Shown in pieces: positions 24,525 through 35,707 of a stretch of DNA of 64,000 nt. This stretch comes from Boswellia sacra (Eukaryota > Streptophyta > Magnoliopsida > Sapindales > Burseraceae). The notes below the pieces were generated by a model. The model saw only the letters and a list, made by a program, of their open reading frames with translations, searched no databases and was not told the DNA's origin. Positions within the stretch are counted from its first letter, which is position 1. Every line of letters begins with the position of its first letter. Where the stretch lies: NCBI GenBank assembly GCA_013180625.2, contig SNVD02002434.1, forward strand, positions 682,001 through 746,000. The letters run 5' to 3'. Position numbers and translations under genes: made by a program.

Positions 24525-25020
24525 TGTCTAGGCAAGATTGTATGGCAGGCTCTCTGAAGCTCTCCTATATGCGATCAGACTTTTCGTCTAGCAGCACAAT
24601 GTTTCCATTGTCCTGCATGGCAGCCTGGTGGACGAGGACGAGAGACGTACTAGCATTGTCAGGCTTCTTCCATATCTTTCTGTCTCCAGCGTCATAGAGT
24701 ATAAGCTCACCAGTAGTAGTTAGACGGAGTTTAGAACCACTGGGAATTGGATCTTTAACATTTGCATACCAAACTATGGTTTTGTTTGGTATGTTATAAT
24801 CCCAGATGGAAAGTAAGAAGAGATCTTGATCGACATCAATGCGGCGAAATCAGAAAGCAAATTTCTCGGAAAGGGATTTCCAAGAAGAAAAGTCCTGAGA
24901 AGGAAGGAAGGTATCCAAGGAAATGTTTGCAGCAGTTACCGCTTGAAGAACAAAAAGTAGCAACAACAGCAGCAATAAAATGTGATAACGAACAACAAGA
25001 GGAAAATCTATCACTAGGAA

Positions 25021-25687
25021 AATAGCATATTAATTAGAGTTTTTGGATTCTTTTATTATGCAATAGCGCAAGATATATGTTCAGCGAAGGCCTATGCTCT
25101 CATTATATATATAATTTCAAGTAGACTTTTCTTAATTAATTCGCTCAGTAGTTTTATGAATTTTTCTGTGTGTTATTTTGGGAGAGGACTGATTTTCTTC
25201 AAAGGGGAAAATAAAAATATAAACTAGTGCAAGAGAAAAAAACAAAACGAAACAGAGAAAACTCTGTAACTGCAAGTTGATTTTCTAAGTTGTCTTATTC
25301 ATGAAGGAAATGTGGCTTTATCTAGACTTTACACAACAACCAAAAACCACAAAAGATGTAGATATTCCAGCAACTAAGTAAACAAACTTTGACTAACTAG
25401 AAGACAAAAAATAAAGGAATAGAAATAGAAAATCAAGCAATTAGAAAATAAACTGTGGACTCAGTCAAAGGGCTGCTATGTTAGCTGCCATTTTGAATCA
25501 ATATTCAACATGTTATACTTTTCTTTTCTCGTATAATACGCATGCATGCATGAATTTTCATTAATGTTTTACTTTTCTTTTAATTCCAACCATCGAACCA
25601 AGGTCCTGATTGTCAGCGATGCTTGAGGCTGCCCTTAATTTCCATTAATGCATATGTTGCAAGTTCTTGGAATATTCATTTATGGGA
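25021..25687. other. Upstream flank of receptor pseudogene A
   Basis: Former promoter region of pseudogene A. Short stretches still resemble the flank of copy B near 39885-40110 (for example ACTTTTC after a TAGA block, and GTTCTTGGAATATTCAT against GTTCTTAGAATGTTCAT), which supports the tandem duplication. No gene seen. Confidence 0.5.
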
Positions 25688-26060
25688 GGATTCTTTCCTT
25701 ATCTGACTTTCACCTTAGCAAAATATAAACATATAATTGATAGTTAATGCATAATAAATGAGAGATGAGAAAGAATATAAAAGATTTTAACCACTAAAAG
25801 TTAATAAAATCCACGTGGCACAAGATCTATAAAAACTAAGGTGAATGCTAGATCAGGAAGAATTGTTTTTGGATCTTAGCTTTACCTTAGCTTTTATAGA
25901 TCTTGTGCCACGTGGATTTTATTAACTTAGAGTGGTTGAGATCTATTATATTCTCTCTCTTCTCTTATTTATTATATATTAACCACCAATCATTTGTTTG
26001 CATTTTATAAAGGTGAAGATCCGATCAGGAAAGGATCCTAGTCTGATCAGGAAAGGATCT
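25688..26060. repeat. Foldback MITE with arms of about 170 bp
   Basis: Almost the whole element is one inverted repeat. The left arm, from GATTCTTTCCTTATCTGAC to the inner block TCCACGTGGCACAAGATC, recurs as reverse complement in the right arm, around a short central spacer at about 25855-25875. The outer right end has a second copy of the AGGAAAGGATC motif. It is non-coding and would form a long hairpin if transcribed. The matching position in copy B (about 40110-40130) lacks it. Confidence 0.8.
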
Positions 26061-26859
26061 TAATTCTTTTTTTATATAGCCTCACCAAAAAAAACCATAA
26101 TCCTTAAGTAAGACAATTCAATTCATAATTACCAAACCTAGAAGACATTCTAATACCTGTTACATTAACATATGCTCAAGGCCAGAACTTGGTGTAAATA
26201 TTGGTACTATTTGATTATTGCTCCCTTCATGGTTGCATTTACTATTGATATTTGAAGATTATGGTTGCTATTTAGGTGGAGGTGTTGTTGTGATGCATGC
26301 ACGGTGATGGTCGGTTGTTGCTTGGATGGAGATGATATTATGGTAATGCATGGCAGTATAGTGGTAAAAGATAATGTTGAAGGTGGTGGCCAGTGCAAGG
26401 CCAAATCACAGCAACCAGAATCTACGCTCTCGTAAGCTAGCTTGCAGTTCACCGATGGTCGACTACCACCACATCGATTTGGTTCATTTTTTTTTAAGAA
26501 GATCTTCTTAACTGATTTTAATTGTTTTGAACAGTTCAAAAAAGATAGTGTGATGTTTTAGATGGTTTGAACAATTAGGATTGGAACTAACAGAATCCAT
26601 CAGTTGATAGAAATTGACAAAATTTTAAAAAGGTCTTTTATTAAATTTATTTATAATACTATTCTCTTTCTAAGTGGCAAACCTGTGGGTAGTTAGTGAT
26701 ATTAACCCAATTGGTAACTATCATACAACAGTTTTCTTATGAGGTGAATGAAATATGTTATCCTGATTCTTGCTCTAATTAACCATAACATAACTACATG
26801 CAGCCACCGAGCTGGACACACACAAAACAGGGCAAAGCCTGCCTCGACCAGTATCTAAC
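26061..26859. other. Intergenic DNA between MITE and AAK1-like remnant
   Basis: No recognised gene. An open frame at 26539-26207 (-) has no family features. From about 26760 there is faint similarity to 47300-47400, the flank of the AAK1-like gene. Confidence 0.4.
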
Positions 26860-27245
26860 TTAATCATCAACATATAACAATTCAGCAGTAATATATATTT
26901 GTTGTTTGCGGCTTAGTCTACAGAAACATGTGCAAATGTTCACTTGCATATAGAAGAGGATCTACAAGGTGCAACCACGTACTCACAGAATAAAATAAGA
27001 CCACTATGCCATATATTTCTGGCTAGCTTTTCCTTAACCTTTTTTTCAATCGGGAGCATATAAAACCATACTGTTGTATTTGTTTGAATTAGCTATAGCA
27101 GCTCACCCAACCAAGTTGCGTAGATGACTGGTTCTCTATAATCTTTGACTAGCCAACGCCCTGACAACTATTTGTTTAGCCATTTTGGTCTCGCTCTCTG
27201 CTGCTAGCTACAACGCTTTGTAAAACTTTGTTCCAAAATTCATAT
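26860..27245 (-). pseudogene. 3' remnant of the AAK1-like kinase gene (duplication copy A)
   Basis: This stretch matches 47430-47830 along its length, for example ATATATTTCTGGCTAGCTTT, GATGACTGGTTCTCT and GGCCTAGT-like variants of the last exon. It covers the 3' flank and about the last 50 codons of the AAK1-like final exon, with many substitutions and indels that destroy the frame. Nothing of the upstream exons follows, so the duplicated segment ended inside the gene. Copia-2 starts 40 bp further on. Confidence 0.85.
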
Positions 27246-27284
27246 TACATACATTGAAATACTCTGGTTTTTTGTGGATACATC

Positions 27285-27731
27285 TGTTAGGAGATTGAGC
27301 ACTCCCACCGTAGCTCAAATAAAAGATAAGAAACAAATTGTTATGTTAGAAATAACAATTTGGGTGGCACTGCCTTCCACAATAAATAAAATAGACAACT
27401 TGAGCGGCTCAACCTTCTACATTAAATAAATTATAGGCAATAAAGAAAAATAAATGCACAACAATTTATCGTGGTCAAACCCTCAATTTGAAGGAAACCT
27501 CTATGGGACAAGATTAAAATTATTTTACTATAAAGAAAAAATTACAATCTCTCTCACAATTAGAATGGATGAGATAATAAGGGAGAAAGAAGAGAAAAGC
27601 TTAATACATAAGCTTAGGACAAGTCAAAGGGGAGGAGGAGGCTTTATTATATAGCCAAGCTTCTCTACTTACATTTTGCTTCCCATCAATTTGGGATTGT
27701 GTGAAAGGCAAAAATGCCTTCAAACTTCACA
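27285..27731 (-). repeat. 3' LTR of Copia-2
   Basis: A 447-bp terminal repeat starting TGTTAGGAGATTGAGC and ending ACTTCACA on the plus strand. Partner of the interrupted LTR at 35708-36955. Confidence 0.92.
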
Positions 27732-27816
27732 TTCTCCCACTTGAAGGCATTTTTCTTTTCAGTCTTGTCTCTATACATACTACTTACATCTCTAACCAGC
27801 CACAAGACGTTCTACA

Positions 27817-29870
27817 CTAGATGAACTTGTCAGCATTGATTGGTTTGGTTAATGCATCTGCTATGTTGTCCTTCGTGTGGATTTGTTGCATATCCATTAT
27901 GCCATCTTCCACTACTTCTCGTACAAAATGATATTGAACACCTATGTGCTTCATCCTTGAATGAAAGGCTAGATTCCTTGCGATATGCAAGGCACTCTGA
28001 CTGTCACAAAATAAAGAAATTTTTTCTTGTTTGTGTTCGAGTTCCTCCAATAACCTTTTGATCCAAACAGCTTCCTTGCAAGCTTGTGTAATTGTCATAT
28101 ACTCTGCTTCTATTGTGATAGAGTCACAACAATTTGTAGTTTTGATATGCAGCTCATAACACCTCTTGCAAATGTAAACACATAGCCTGTAGTGGACTTC
28201 CTTTTGTCAATATCTTCTTCAAAATCTGAATCAATATAGCCCTTGATAATGAACTCTGATCCTCTATAACATAGTGCAGCATCAGAGGTCTCTTTGATGT
28301 ATCTAAGGATCCTCTTAATAGAATTCCAATGCTCTTTCCTCAGATTAGCCATAAATGTAACGACCGCTCTCACTGCTTGTGCAATATCCAGTCTTGTACA
28401 AATCATAGCATACATTAGGTTCTCCATTACTGATGCATATGGTACTTAAGACATTTTCATCCTATCTGCTTCATTGCTAGGACTCATACTTGAGGATAAT
28501 TTATGATTAACAGGAAGTGTGGTGGAAATTGGCCCACAATCTTGCATGTTAAAGTAACGCAAGATTTTCTTCAAGTAGTTCTTTTTAGATAGCCAAATCT
28601 TCCTATTTTTTCTGTCTTGGTGAATTTGCATCCCTAGAATCTTATTTGTCGGTCCTAAATCCTTCATTTCAAATCCTCCAGCTAACTGTGCCTTTAATTC
28701 TTAGACTTGATCTTTGTTAGTGCCTGCTAGCAACATATTGTCCACGTATAACAGCAAAATGACAAAATCTTCCTTAAACATCTTGTAATATGTATAATGA
28801 TCTGAACTGGGTCTATTGTACCCAAGGTTGGTGATGAATGAATCAAATCTCTTGTATCAATACCTTGGCGCCTGCTTTAAGCCGTACAGAGATTTGGTCG
28901 ACCTACAAACCAAGTACTCTTTTTCTTTTTTAATAAAGCCTTCTAGTTGGAGCATATAAATTTCTTCTTCAAGTTCTCCATGAAGAAACGCAATTTTTAC
29001 ATCTAACTTCTCTAAGTGTAAGTCAAATGTAGCACACATAGGCAAGACTGCTTGAATTGTTGTAAGTCGTACCACAGGGAAGAATATCTCGTTGAAATCA
29101 ACTCCTTCTTTTTAAGCATATCCTTTGACCACCAGTCTAGCATGATACCGCTCCACTTGATCATTGCCATCACGTTTGATCTTATAGACCCATTTGTTTC
29201 CGATGGCTTTTCTTCCATATGGTAGTGACACAAGTTCCCATGTTTTGTTTTGTCTAAAGCTTCCATCTCTTCATGCATTACTGTCATCTATAGAGATGCA
29301 TCAAAACTGTTTATAGCATCCTAAAAGGTTGAAGGTTCCCCATCTTTTGTTAGAAGACAGTATGCAATATTACTTGCCATCACATACTCGAAATGCAAGA
29401 AGGTTCCTTTTTTTTTTTCTCGAGTTGATTGATGGACTTCAGGTGCTTCAAACTCGACTGGTTCTTGATCATCGTGTTCTGGTATTGCTTCAGAAGAAAC
29501 TGTTTCTCCCTGTATTGATACAGTCTCAATATTTTTCTTTGTGCTATAACTTTCCTTACATTTAAACATGTCTTTTACAAAGACAACATACCTGCTGATG
29601 ACAACCATACGGGTAGTAGGATCCCACAGGCGATACTTCTTTACTCCATCAGTATACCCCAAGAAGATACATTTCATGGATTTTGGATCCATTTTCGTTC
29701 TTTCTTGGTCATGATACATCACAGAAGCAGGATATCCGAAAATATGAAGGGAGGAATAATTAGTTGGCTTACCCGTCCACATCTTCATAGGTGTCTTCAT
29801 CTCAATTGTTGTTGATGGAGACCTATTTATTAAGTAACAGGCTGTAGTGGCTACTTATGCCCAAAATGTT
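27817..29870 (-). pseudogene. 3' half of Copia-2 pol (reverse transcriptase and RNase H)
   Basis: Read downwards: a capsid/integrase C-terminal segment (29800, MKTPMKMWTGKPTNYSSLHI); reverse transcriptase (29075, LDVKIAFLHGELEEEIYML); the connection (28667, MKDLGPTNKILGMQIHQDRK); and RNase H (28427-27817, HTKDNIADALTKP). Stops and frameshifts lie between the segments, so it is dead. It joins the 5' half at 33569 across the nested solo LTR. Confidence 0.88.
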
Positions 29871-31391
29871 TTGGATGGACTCACTGTAACAACCGTAATT
29901 TTTTTGATAGGGCTGTATATGTCATTATGGGAGTTAGTCAAGGATAATAATAATAAAAAAAAGAGTTTTAATTAGATTTAAATTGGAAGAGATAAATATT
30001 TGTTAAGCTTTATCTCTTTTGAAATACATTCACCTCATCTAGCATATATAAACAATATTATAACATTACAATTAGAGTTTTAAACGTGAAAGCTAGGTGG
30101 AGGCTTTGAAACTCAGAGAATTTCAAGGTAAGATCGTATTCTCCTTAGTTTGATATAATGATTATTTACTTGAAATTATTGTTGGCTAGATTTATACTAG
30201 GATTTCTGTAGATGTTTAAGGAACAGTTTAGGATTTTTGAATTTATTAAAAGTCTTAAAAATAGAATTTCAGTATGCTCTTTTTATATGTTGTTACAGAC
30301 AAAAATATAAACCTGTAGAATTTTATTTTACAAAAAAAGATTAGCATTTCAATTTATTACAAATTTTTGAACTTTCTATTGAAATCCTAGAAAATACTGT
30401 AGATTCTGGATGTTACAAATTTCAGAATTTTTTTTCAAATGATAAAGGAGTCAAAAATTTCTAAAATTTTATATGCTGATTTTTCAAGATGATATACATG
30501 TTTCTGTAAATTTTCAGGATTTTTAACCATGTAGAATAATTGTTATAAAATTTTGAATTTGAAACATCTTAATCTAAAAATTCCGGACAGAGGTTACTAG
30601 CAAAAAGCAAAAATCTTTAAAAAATAGTTTCTGATCGTAAATTGCTTTGAAAAATTTTTACTTGACCTCTGCAAAATCCTAGATTAATCAGATTAAGATA
30701 TAAATTTCTAAAATTTTTGGAATCACCTCTGTTCAGAGAATAGGACTTAGATAGAACAGTTTACTTAGGATTTTTTTAAGGGAATTTTGTAGCACATTTT
30801 AGGTGTTGAGTTTATGATTTTATCAAAATTTTACTGGTTATGTCTTAGGACAATCGTTGGACAAGTAGGAGCTAGGATATTTCTCTTTTTTGATAGATCA
30901 AGGTAAGTAACATCATATATGTACTGTGATTAAAGTGTAACATGTTCTTAATAAATATCTTGATATGTTAGACAATATTTTTATGAGATATTATATGACT
31001 TACTTTCTGTTTTAGAATATAAATTATAGAATTAGAGTTTTAGCAGATCTTTTAAATTGATTCTCAAAAACCGTTTTTATGTTAAAAATCATTTTAGTGA
31101 AAAGAACTTTCAACAAATTATTTTTTACAAAAATTCAAAATATATGTTAAATGTTTCTTTGACTTTTTTTTAGAAGCTTTGATATTTTGATGACCTTATG
31201 ATTAGCTACGAAAAGTCATTAGACTATGTATTTTGAGTATTGTGTTATTTACCATGGTTTTGAAATGTTTTGAGTCATTGTCTATAGTATATCTGAATAT
31301 TATTATGAACTCTGAATTCTTAACCCAGTTGTGGTATTAGTGTGCTCATGACTTTCTGGCCAGGTCACTAGGATTACAGGTGACATTAATG

Positions 31392-33037
31392 TAGGGGTGC
31401 ACACAGGTCGGGTCGGGTCGGGGTTTTGCTCAACCCGATGATGCATCGGGTTTTGAAAAATGAACCCGATGTACAACCCGACATCTCGGGTCGGGTCGAG
31501 TTATACGGGTTGGCTTAAATTCAATTTCACTGTTTCTTTAAATCATTTGTCAACATTTCTAGTAGGCCCATATATGATTTATAGTCTATATTATATACAA
31601 AATCAAGCCCATTATCATAAATTAAGGCTACATGAGATACAAAATAAGGCCCATTAACATAAATCAGGCTATATAATACATAAATAAGAGCACCAAGACA
31701 TAAATTTAAAACTTTCAAAGCCTTTAATGGATGTTAGGCTCAATATCTAATCGACCATTTCTCAAAACTTCACAACTTCAAAGTGTCCTTGGGTGGAACA
31801 GATGTAGTTACTGTAGTATATTCAAAAGTTATAATACCTGAAAAAATGACAACCCAAGCCGTATATATTAGTGTGTTAATTTTAGAAGTTAAAACCACAT
31901 AACTCTGCCTCTTAAAGCTAGAGATTTTAATCTCATTCTTTTAATTATGCCTTAAGTGAATGATTTGATGATCAAGATATTTTATATATATATGTATCAA
32001 TAGTGCTAGGTAGTGATCAGCTTTCGACATTGTCTAATTACATTAATTAATTAATAAAAACAATAAATAAATAAATAAATAAAACGAAGTCATAAAATCA
32101 CAGCATTGATCAAAAGCACATCTTGCACATTCTTTCCAAAAATTTGCAGCTCATATAAACAGCATATTAAAATTAAAAGATAAAAATCTCAAAAAAACCC
32201 AACAACAATATGAGATCTCAACAAACCCAACGAGAAAATGAAATCTTGGTGTCCACCTCCACCATATCCAGCACCAACAGCCCAAGAAACCCAGCAATAT
32301 TTTAAAAAAAAATATATATGAGTAAAATAATGCATGCATGACTCAAACACTATTAACCTCAATAATCTTTAAGTTCATTCAAATAAAAGCCAAGATAACA
32401 AAAAGTTAAAAAAAAATCAGTAAACGAATAAAATGACACTTACCGTGAGTGATAGAGAGGAGAACTGGTAGCAATAGAGGTGGCCATGATAGAGGAGAGT
32501 GGAGGCAGCAACGATGACTGAGACAAAGACGGTGGAGATTGAAGAGAATGGAGAACTGCAAGCTACCAAACTCAAAGGAGGCTGAGGGCTAGGAATCGGA
32601 GCTAACTAGCGACAATGGAGGGGAGCTAACCAATGAAAGTGGAGGGGAGCTAACCAGCGACGGTGGAGGGGAGCTTTGGTGCAGCGCAGTGGAGTTGGAG
32701 GACGAGCAGCTTGAGATCGATTTAGGTTAGGAATTGGGGGCATTTCAATTTGGGTTTTTAAGAATTTGTTTTCAATTTATATCAGTAATCTGGTGTGGCA
32801 AGGCCTACTGTGATATTAACATTTCAACCAATCATATGGAGACATGTGGCAGAATCGAAACTTTTTATAAAATTTAAGTCGGCTCAGGTTTTTTTTTGGG
32901 TTACAAACAAAAGACTCGATATTAACCCGATATCGCAAAAACTCGAAAATAATAACCCGATTTCGGGTTATTTTTAAGCATTACCCGATTAAGACCCGAT
33001 CAAACCCGATCAGGTCGGATAATTTTGCACACCCCTA
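31392..33037. mobile_element. Non-autonomous hAT element (1646 bp) nested in the solo LTR
   Basis: Terminal inverted repeats start TAGGGGTGCACA on the left and TAGGGGTGTGCA on the right (reverse complement). A perfect 8-bp target-site duplication, CATTAATG, is at 31384-31391 and 33038-33045. Both subterminal regions are packed with CGGGT/ACCCG repeats, and the left one also has reiterated AATAAGGCCCATTA-type blocks that recur, inverted, near the right end of the autonomous hAT at 40907-46010. There is no transposase frame. It is probably a deletion derivative of that family. Confidence 0.92.
32601..32672. repeat. 24-bp tandem repeat, three units, inside the hAT derivative
   Basis: Units begin GCTAAC at 32601, 32625 and 32649, each followed by a variant of a GCGACGGTGGAGGGGA block. 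The autonomous hAT has a different minisatellite in its presumed leader, so the two may hold corresponding positions, but the units are not alike. Confidence 0.7.
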
Positions 33038-33568
33038 CATTAATGTTTGAATTTTAGGTCGGGTTGGCGAGATTACGGGTGACACTATGTGACATGAGCT
33101 AATGAATGTTTTGTGATCCTTAATGATATTGAATGATTTCTTTGATCTTAAATATTACAAATGCTTATGACTCAGTTTTTAGTAAGATTTGATTCTGGAA
33201 TTGAAGTATTAAATTATGAATTATATGATATTTTTATAATTGTTTTAAGATACTAAATGGTTGTGTATGATTTTACTTACCGAGTTGACGACTCATCCCT
33301 CGTCTCTAACATTTTGCACAGTAGTCTTAGAAGTTTGTAATTGGGCTTGCTGGTTGATATTAAGGCTTTATTTCATTTTTTTTAATAATTGTGTTTGGAA
33401 CTTTAGATTGTTAGACTTTGTTTTGATTAGAGAGATTTTAAATTTATTGTTATGTTCACTTTTTCCTAATAAGAAGAATTATTGAAATTTTTGTTTAGAG
33501 ATTTATTATTAGTGATTTATTAGCCCATTAGTAACATTTGTGTTTTGGTTTTGGGGTGTTACACCCCC

Positions 33569-35230
33569 AGTCCTTAGTAACGCTCTCATTCTTTCTGCAA
33601 GAGTTCTATTTATCCGCTCTGCCACTCTATTTTGTTGTGGAGTGTAAGCAACTCTCTTCTGCCGTTTTATACTTTCCTGACTGCAAAATGCGTCAAATTC
33701 CTTGTTGCAGAATTCTCTCCCATTATTTGTCCTCAAACACTTGATCCTTTTTTCGCATTCAAGTTCCACCTGTGCTTTGAAGGCTTCAAATACAGGAAAT
33801 ACATTTGACTTGTTCTTGATGAAATATATCCAACATCTCCTAGAATAATCATCCATAAACAATACAAAGTAATTTGCTCCTCTTAGGGATGTAACCGGTG
33901 ATTCGCAAACGTCAGAATGAATCAAGTCTAGAATATTTTTACTCCTAGCAATAGATCTGCTAAATTTTAGTCTACTTTACTTGCTAATAACACAATGCTC
34001 ACAGAATGGTAAACTTACAATTTTAATTTCAGGAAGCAATTTTCGATCGGAGAGAATCTTCAAACCCTTTTCGGACACGTGGCCAAGTCTTTGATGCCAT
34101 ATCATAGATAATTCTTCTCCAGAACTAGCAATAGCTGTTTTTGCTTCCTGAATAGTTTCTCCATGGAGCATGTATAGGTTAGCAGCAATCTTTTCTGCTT
34201 TCATCACCACAAGCGCACCTTTGACAATCTTCATGGTCCTATTTTTCGTATGGAACTGACATCCGACATCATCCAACTGTTCCATCGATAGTAAATTTTT
34301 CTTCAAGCCTATCACATGTCGTAGATCTTGGATAGTGCAAATCGTACCATCAAACATTTTTACTTTGACGGTTCCAATACTAGCAATTTTTAAGGCATGA
34401 TCGTCACCCATGTACACAAACCTTTCTGAGATAGGCTTATATTGGTAGAACAATCTCTCTTAGAAGTCATATGCCATGTTGCTGCTAAATCAATTTGCCA
34501 CCTATTAGCAAACCTTTTTCTGCCTTTTGCAACTGTTGTTGCTTTGCTGCACAAGATTTCGCTATCTCCTGAAGTACTTGCTACACAACCTTAAGATCCT
34601 AACGACTCAAGTTCTTTTCCTTTGCTATTTCCCTCTTCATTTAAGGTGCTTACACTCTTTTTTCACATGCCTTTGCTTTCCATAATGGTAGCATTTAACA
34701 AGCTTCCTTCTTTTGGACTTTCCCCTGTTCTGATTGTAACTCCCACTAGAACCACATTCCCTTGATCTCCCTCTGTTCGCGGATAAGGCCTCTGCTTGTT
34801 GAGAAGTCATTATTCTGTCTTCCTTGTTTTTATGTCTACTTTCTTCTTCCAAGACAGTAGTCGCGACATCATTAAAGACTAGAGATGACTTTATCGAACC
34901 ATTTGTCAAGTTAAGGATGAAATTATCATATGAATCAAGTAGACTCTGAAGTAGAAGCTCAGCACGTTCCTTCTCTTCTATGTTATGCTCCATCATTGAG
35001 AGCTGAGAGAATAATGTATTTAAAATGTTGATATATTCAATCACCGGACTGGTTTCTGACATACGAAGAGTGTACAGCTTCCTTTTTAAAAAAAAATTTG
35101 TTGTATAAAGATTTGGCTTCATACAGACTTGTCAATGTATCCCAAATCTCCTTTGTAGAGTTCAATTCTTGAATACTTGACAGCAACTCATCTACAACTG
35201 CTAGATGTAGACTTGTCATCGCATTGCCAT
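33569..35230 (-). pseudogene. 5' half of Copia-2 gag-pol (gag, zinc knuckle, integrase)
   Basis: Read downwards: UBN2 gag (35219-34637, NIEEKERAELLLQSLLDSYD; zinc-knuckle part VKCYHYGKQRHVKKECKH); the protease/GAG_pre-integrase region (34453-33977, WHQRLGHVSEKGLKIL); and integrase (33925 down to the insertion, MIHSDVCESP, NNGREF, YTPQQNRVAERINRTL). The gag region here has no LINE and shows the empty site for the Copia-1 nested LINE. Confidence 0.88.
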
Positions 35231-35707
35231 CTATCTTCTCCCATTTATTTTAATCTTACATGCTTTCTAATCTTCTATCAATTACTTCAAGACAATTTTC
35301 TTTTCTCAAGATAGCCTTTATTTTTATTTTTCATAGCCCAAAGTTGTTTCTGTCGAACTTCTTTATCTTAAATTTGGCTGTCATTTGTCTTGCAGTGAAC
35401 AGTACTGTATATGTGAATTATATCCTTGAATAGTATCATATATGTGAACAGTAATAGTATTCGTATATGTACACCACTGCTAAACAGTAATCAGGAATAG
35501 TAGTAAGTGCTGATATGATTTAATATACACCAAAAAAGCTTCCAAAAAAGACTGGAGGAGTCACAAGCGGTCACACTTAAAACCCAGTCTTCTTAGACTC
35601 TTATCATCTTTTTGATAAAGCTTTTCTAGACATGTATATAATCATACAATTAACCACTCACTGCCCTAGTCTTTGGCTCTGCCTTGGCAACTTGGCTCTG
35701 ATACCAC

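Larger units (their letters stand above)
16562..25020 (-). pseudogene. G-type lectin S-receptor-like kinase pseudogene A, split by Copia-1
   Basis: The N-terminal part lies at 24525-25020, the rest at 18440-16562; Copia-1 sits between them inside the B-lectin domain. Paralog B (36974-39881) guides the reading. Visible parts are a hydrophobic signal peptide, B-lectin, an EGF/PAN region with Cys-rich segments, one membrane segment (FLNVLLSFIVLAAVYL), and a kinase domain with LGRGAFGTVYKG, AVKKLD, HCDIKPQNILL, SDFGLAK and GYSAPEW. Lesions: the start codon is ATA where B has ATG; a TGA after KFAF; two stops near the PAN domain, after DFKE and DYEL; a frameshift before the membrane segment; and a 20-nt deletion around 16720 that shifts the C-lobe frame. 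The kinase section alone is open from 17660 to 16578. Such receptors are plasma-membrane kinases, often in defence, but this copy should not make a full product. Confidence 0.9.
29885..33563. mobile_element. Solo-LTR-like element of about 2 kb nested in Copia-2 pol
   Basis: The ends are TGTAACAACC and GGTGTTACA (TG...CA, with a 7-bp inverted terminus TGTAACA/TGTTACA). The flanking 5-mers are CTCAC (29880-29884) and CCCCC (33564-33568); Copia-1 has CCCGC at the same integrase position, so both look like mutated copies of one 5-bp duplication. Without the hAT inside, it is about 2.0 kb, with no gag-pol and no internal direct repeat seen. A TATA-like stretch (CATATATAAACAATATT, about 30043) could be an LTR promoter. 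I read it as a solo LTR, possibly Gypsy type; a non-coding unit of another class is possible. Orientation is not assigned. Confidence 0.7.

Noticed and set aside
26207..26539. 110-residue minus-strand frame
   Set aside because: Low complexity, no family features, and it lies in decayed duplicated flank.
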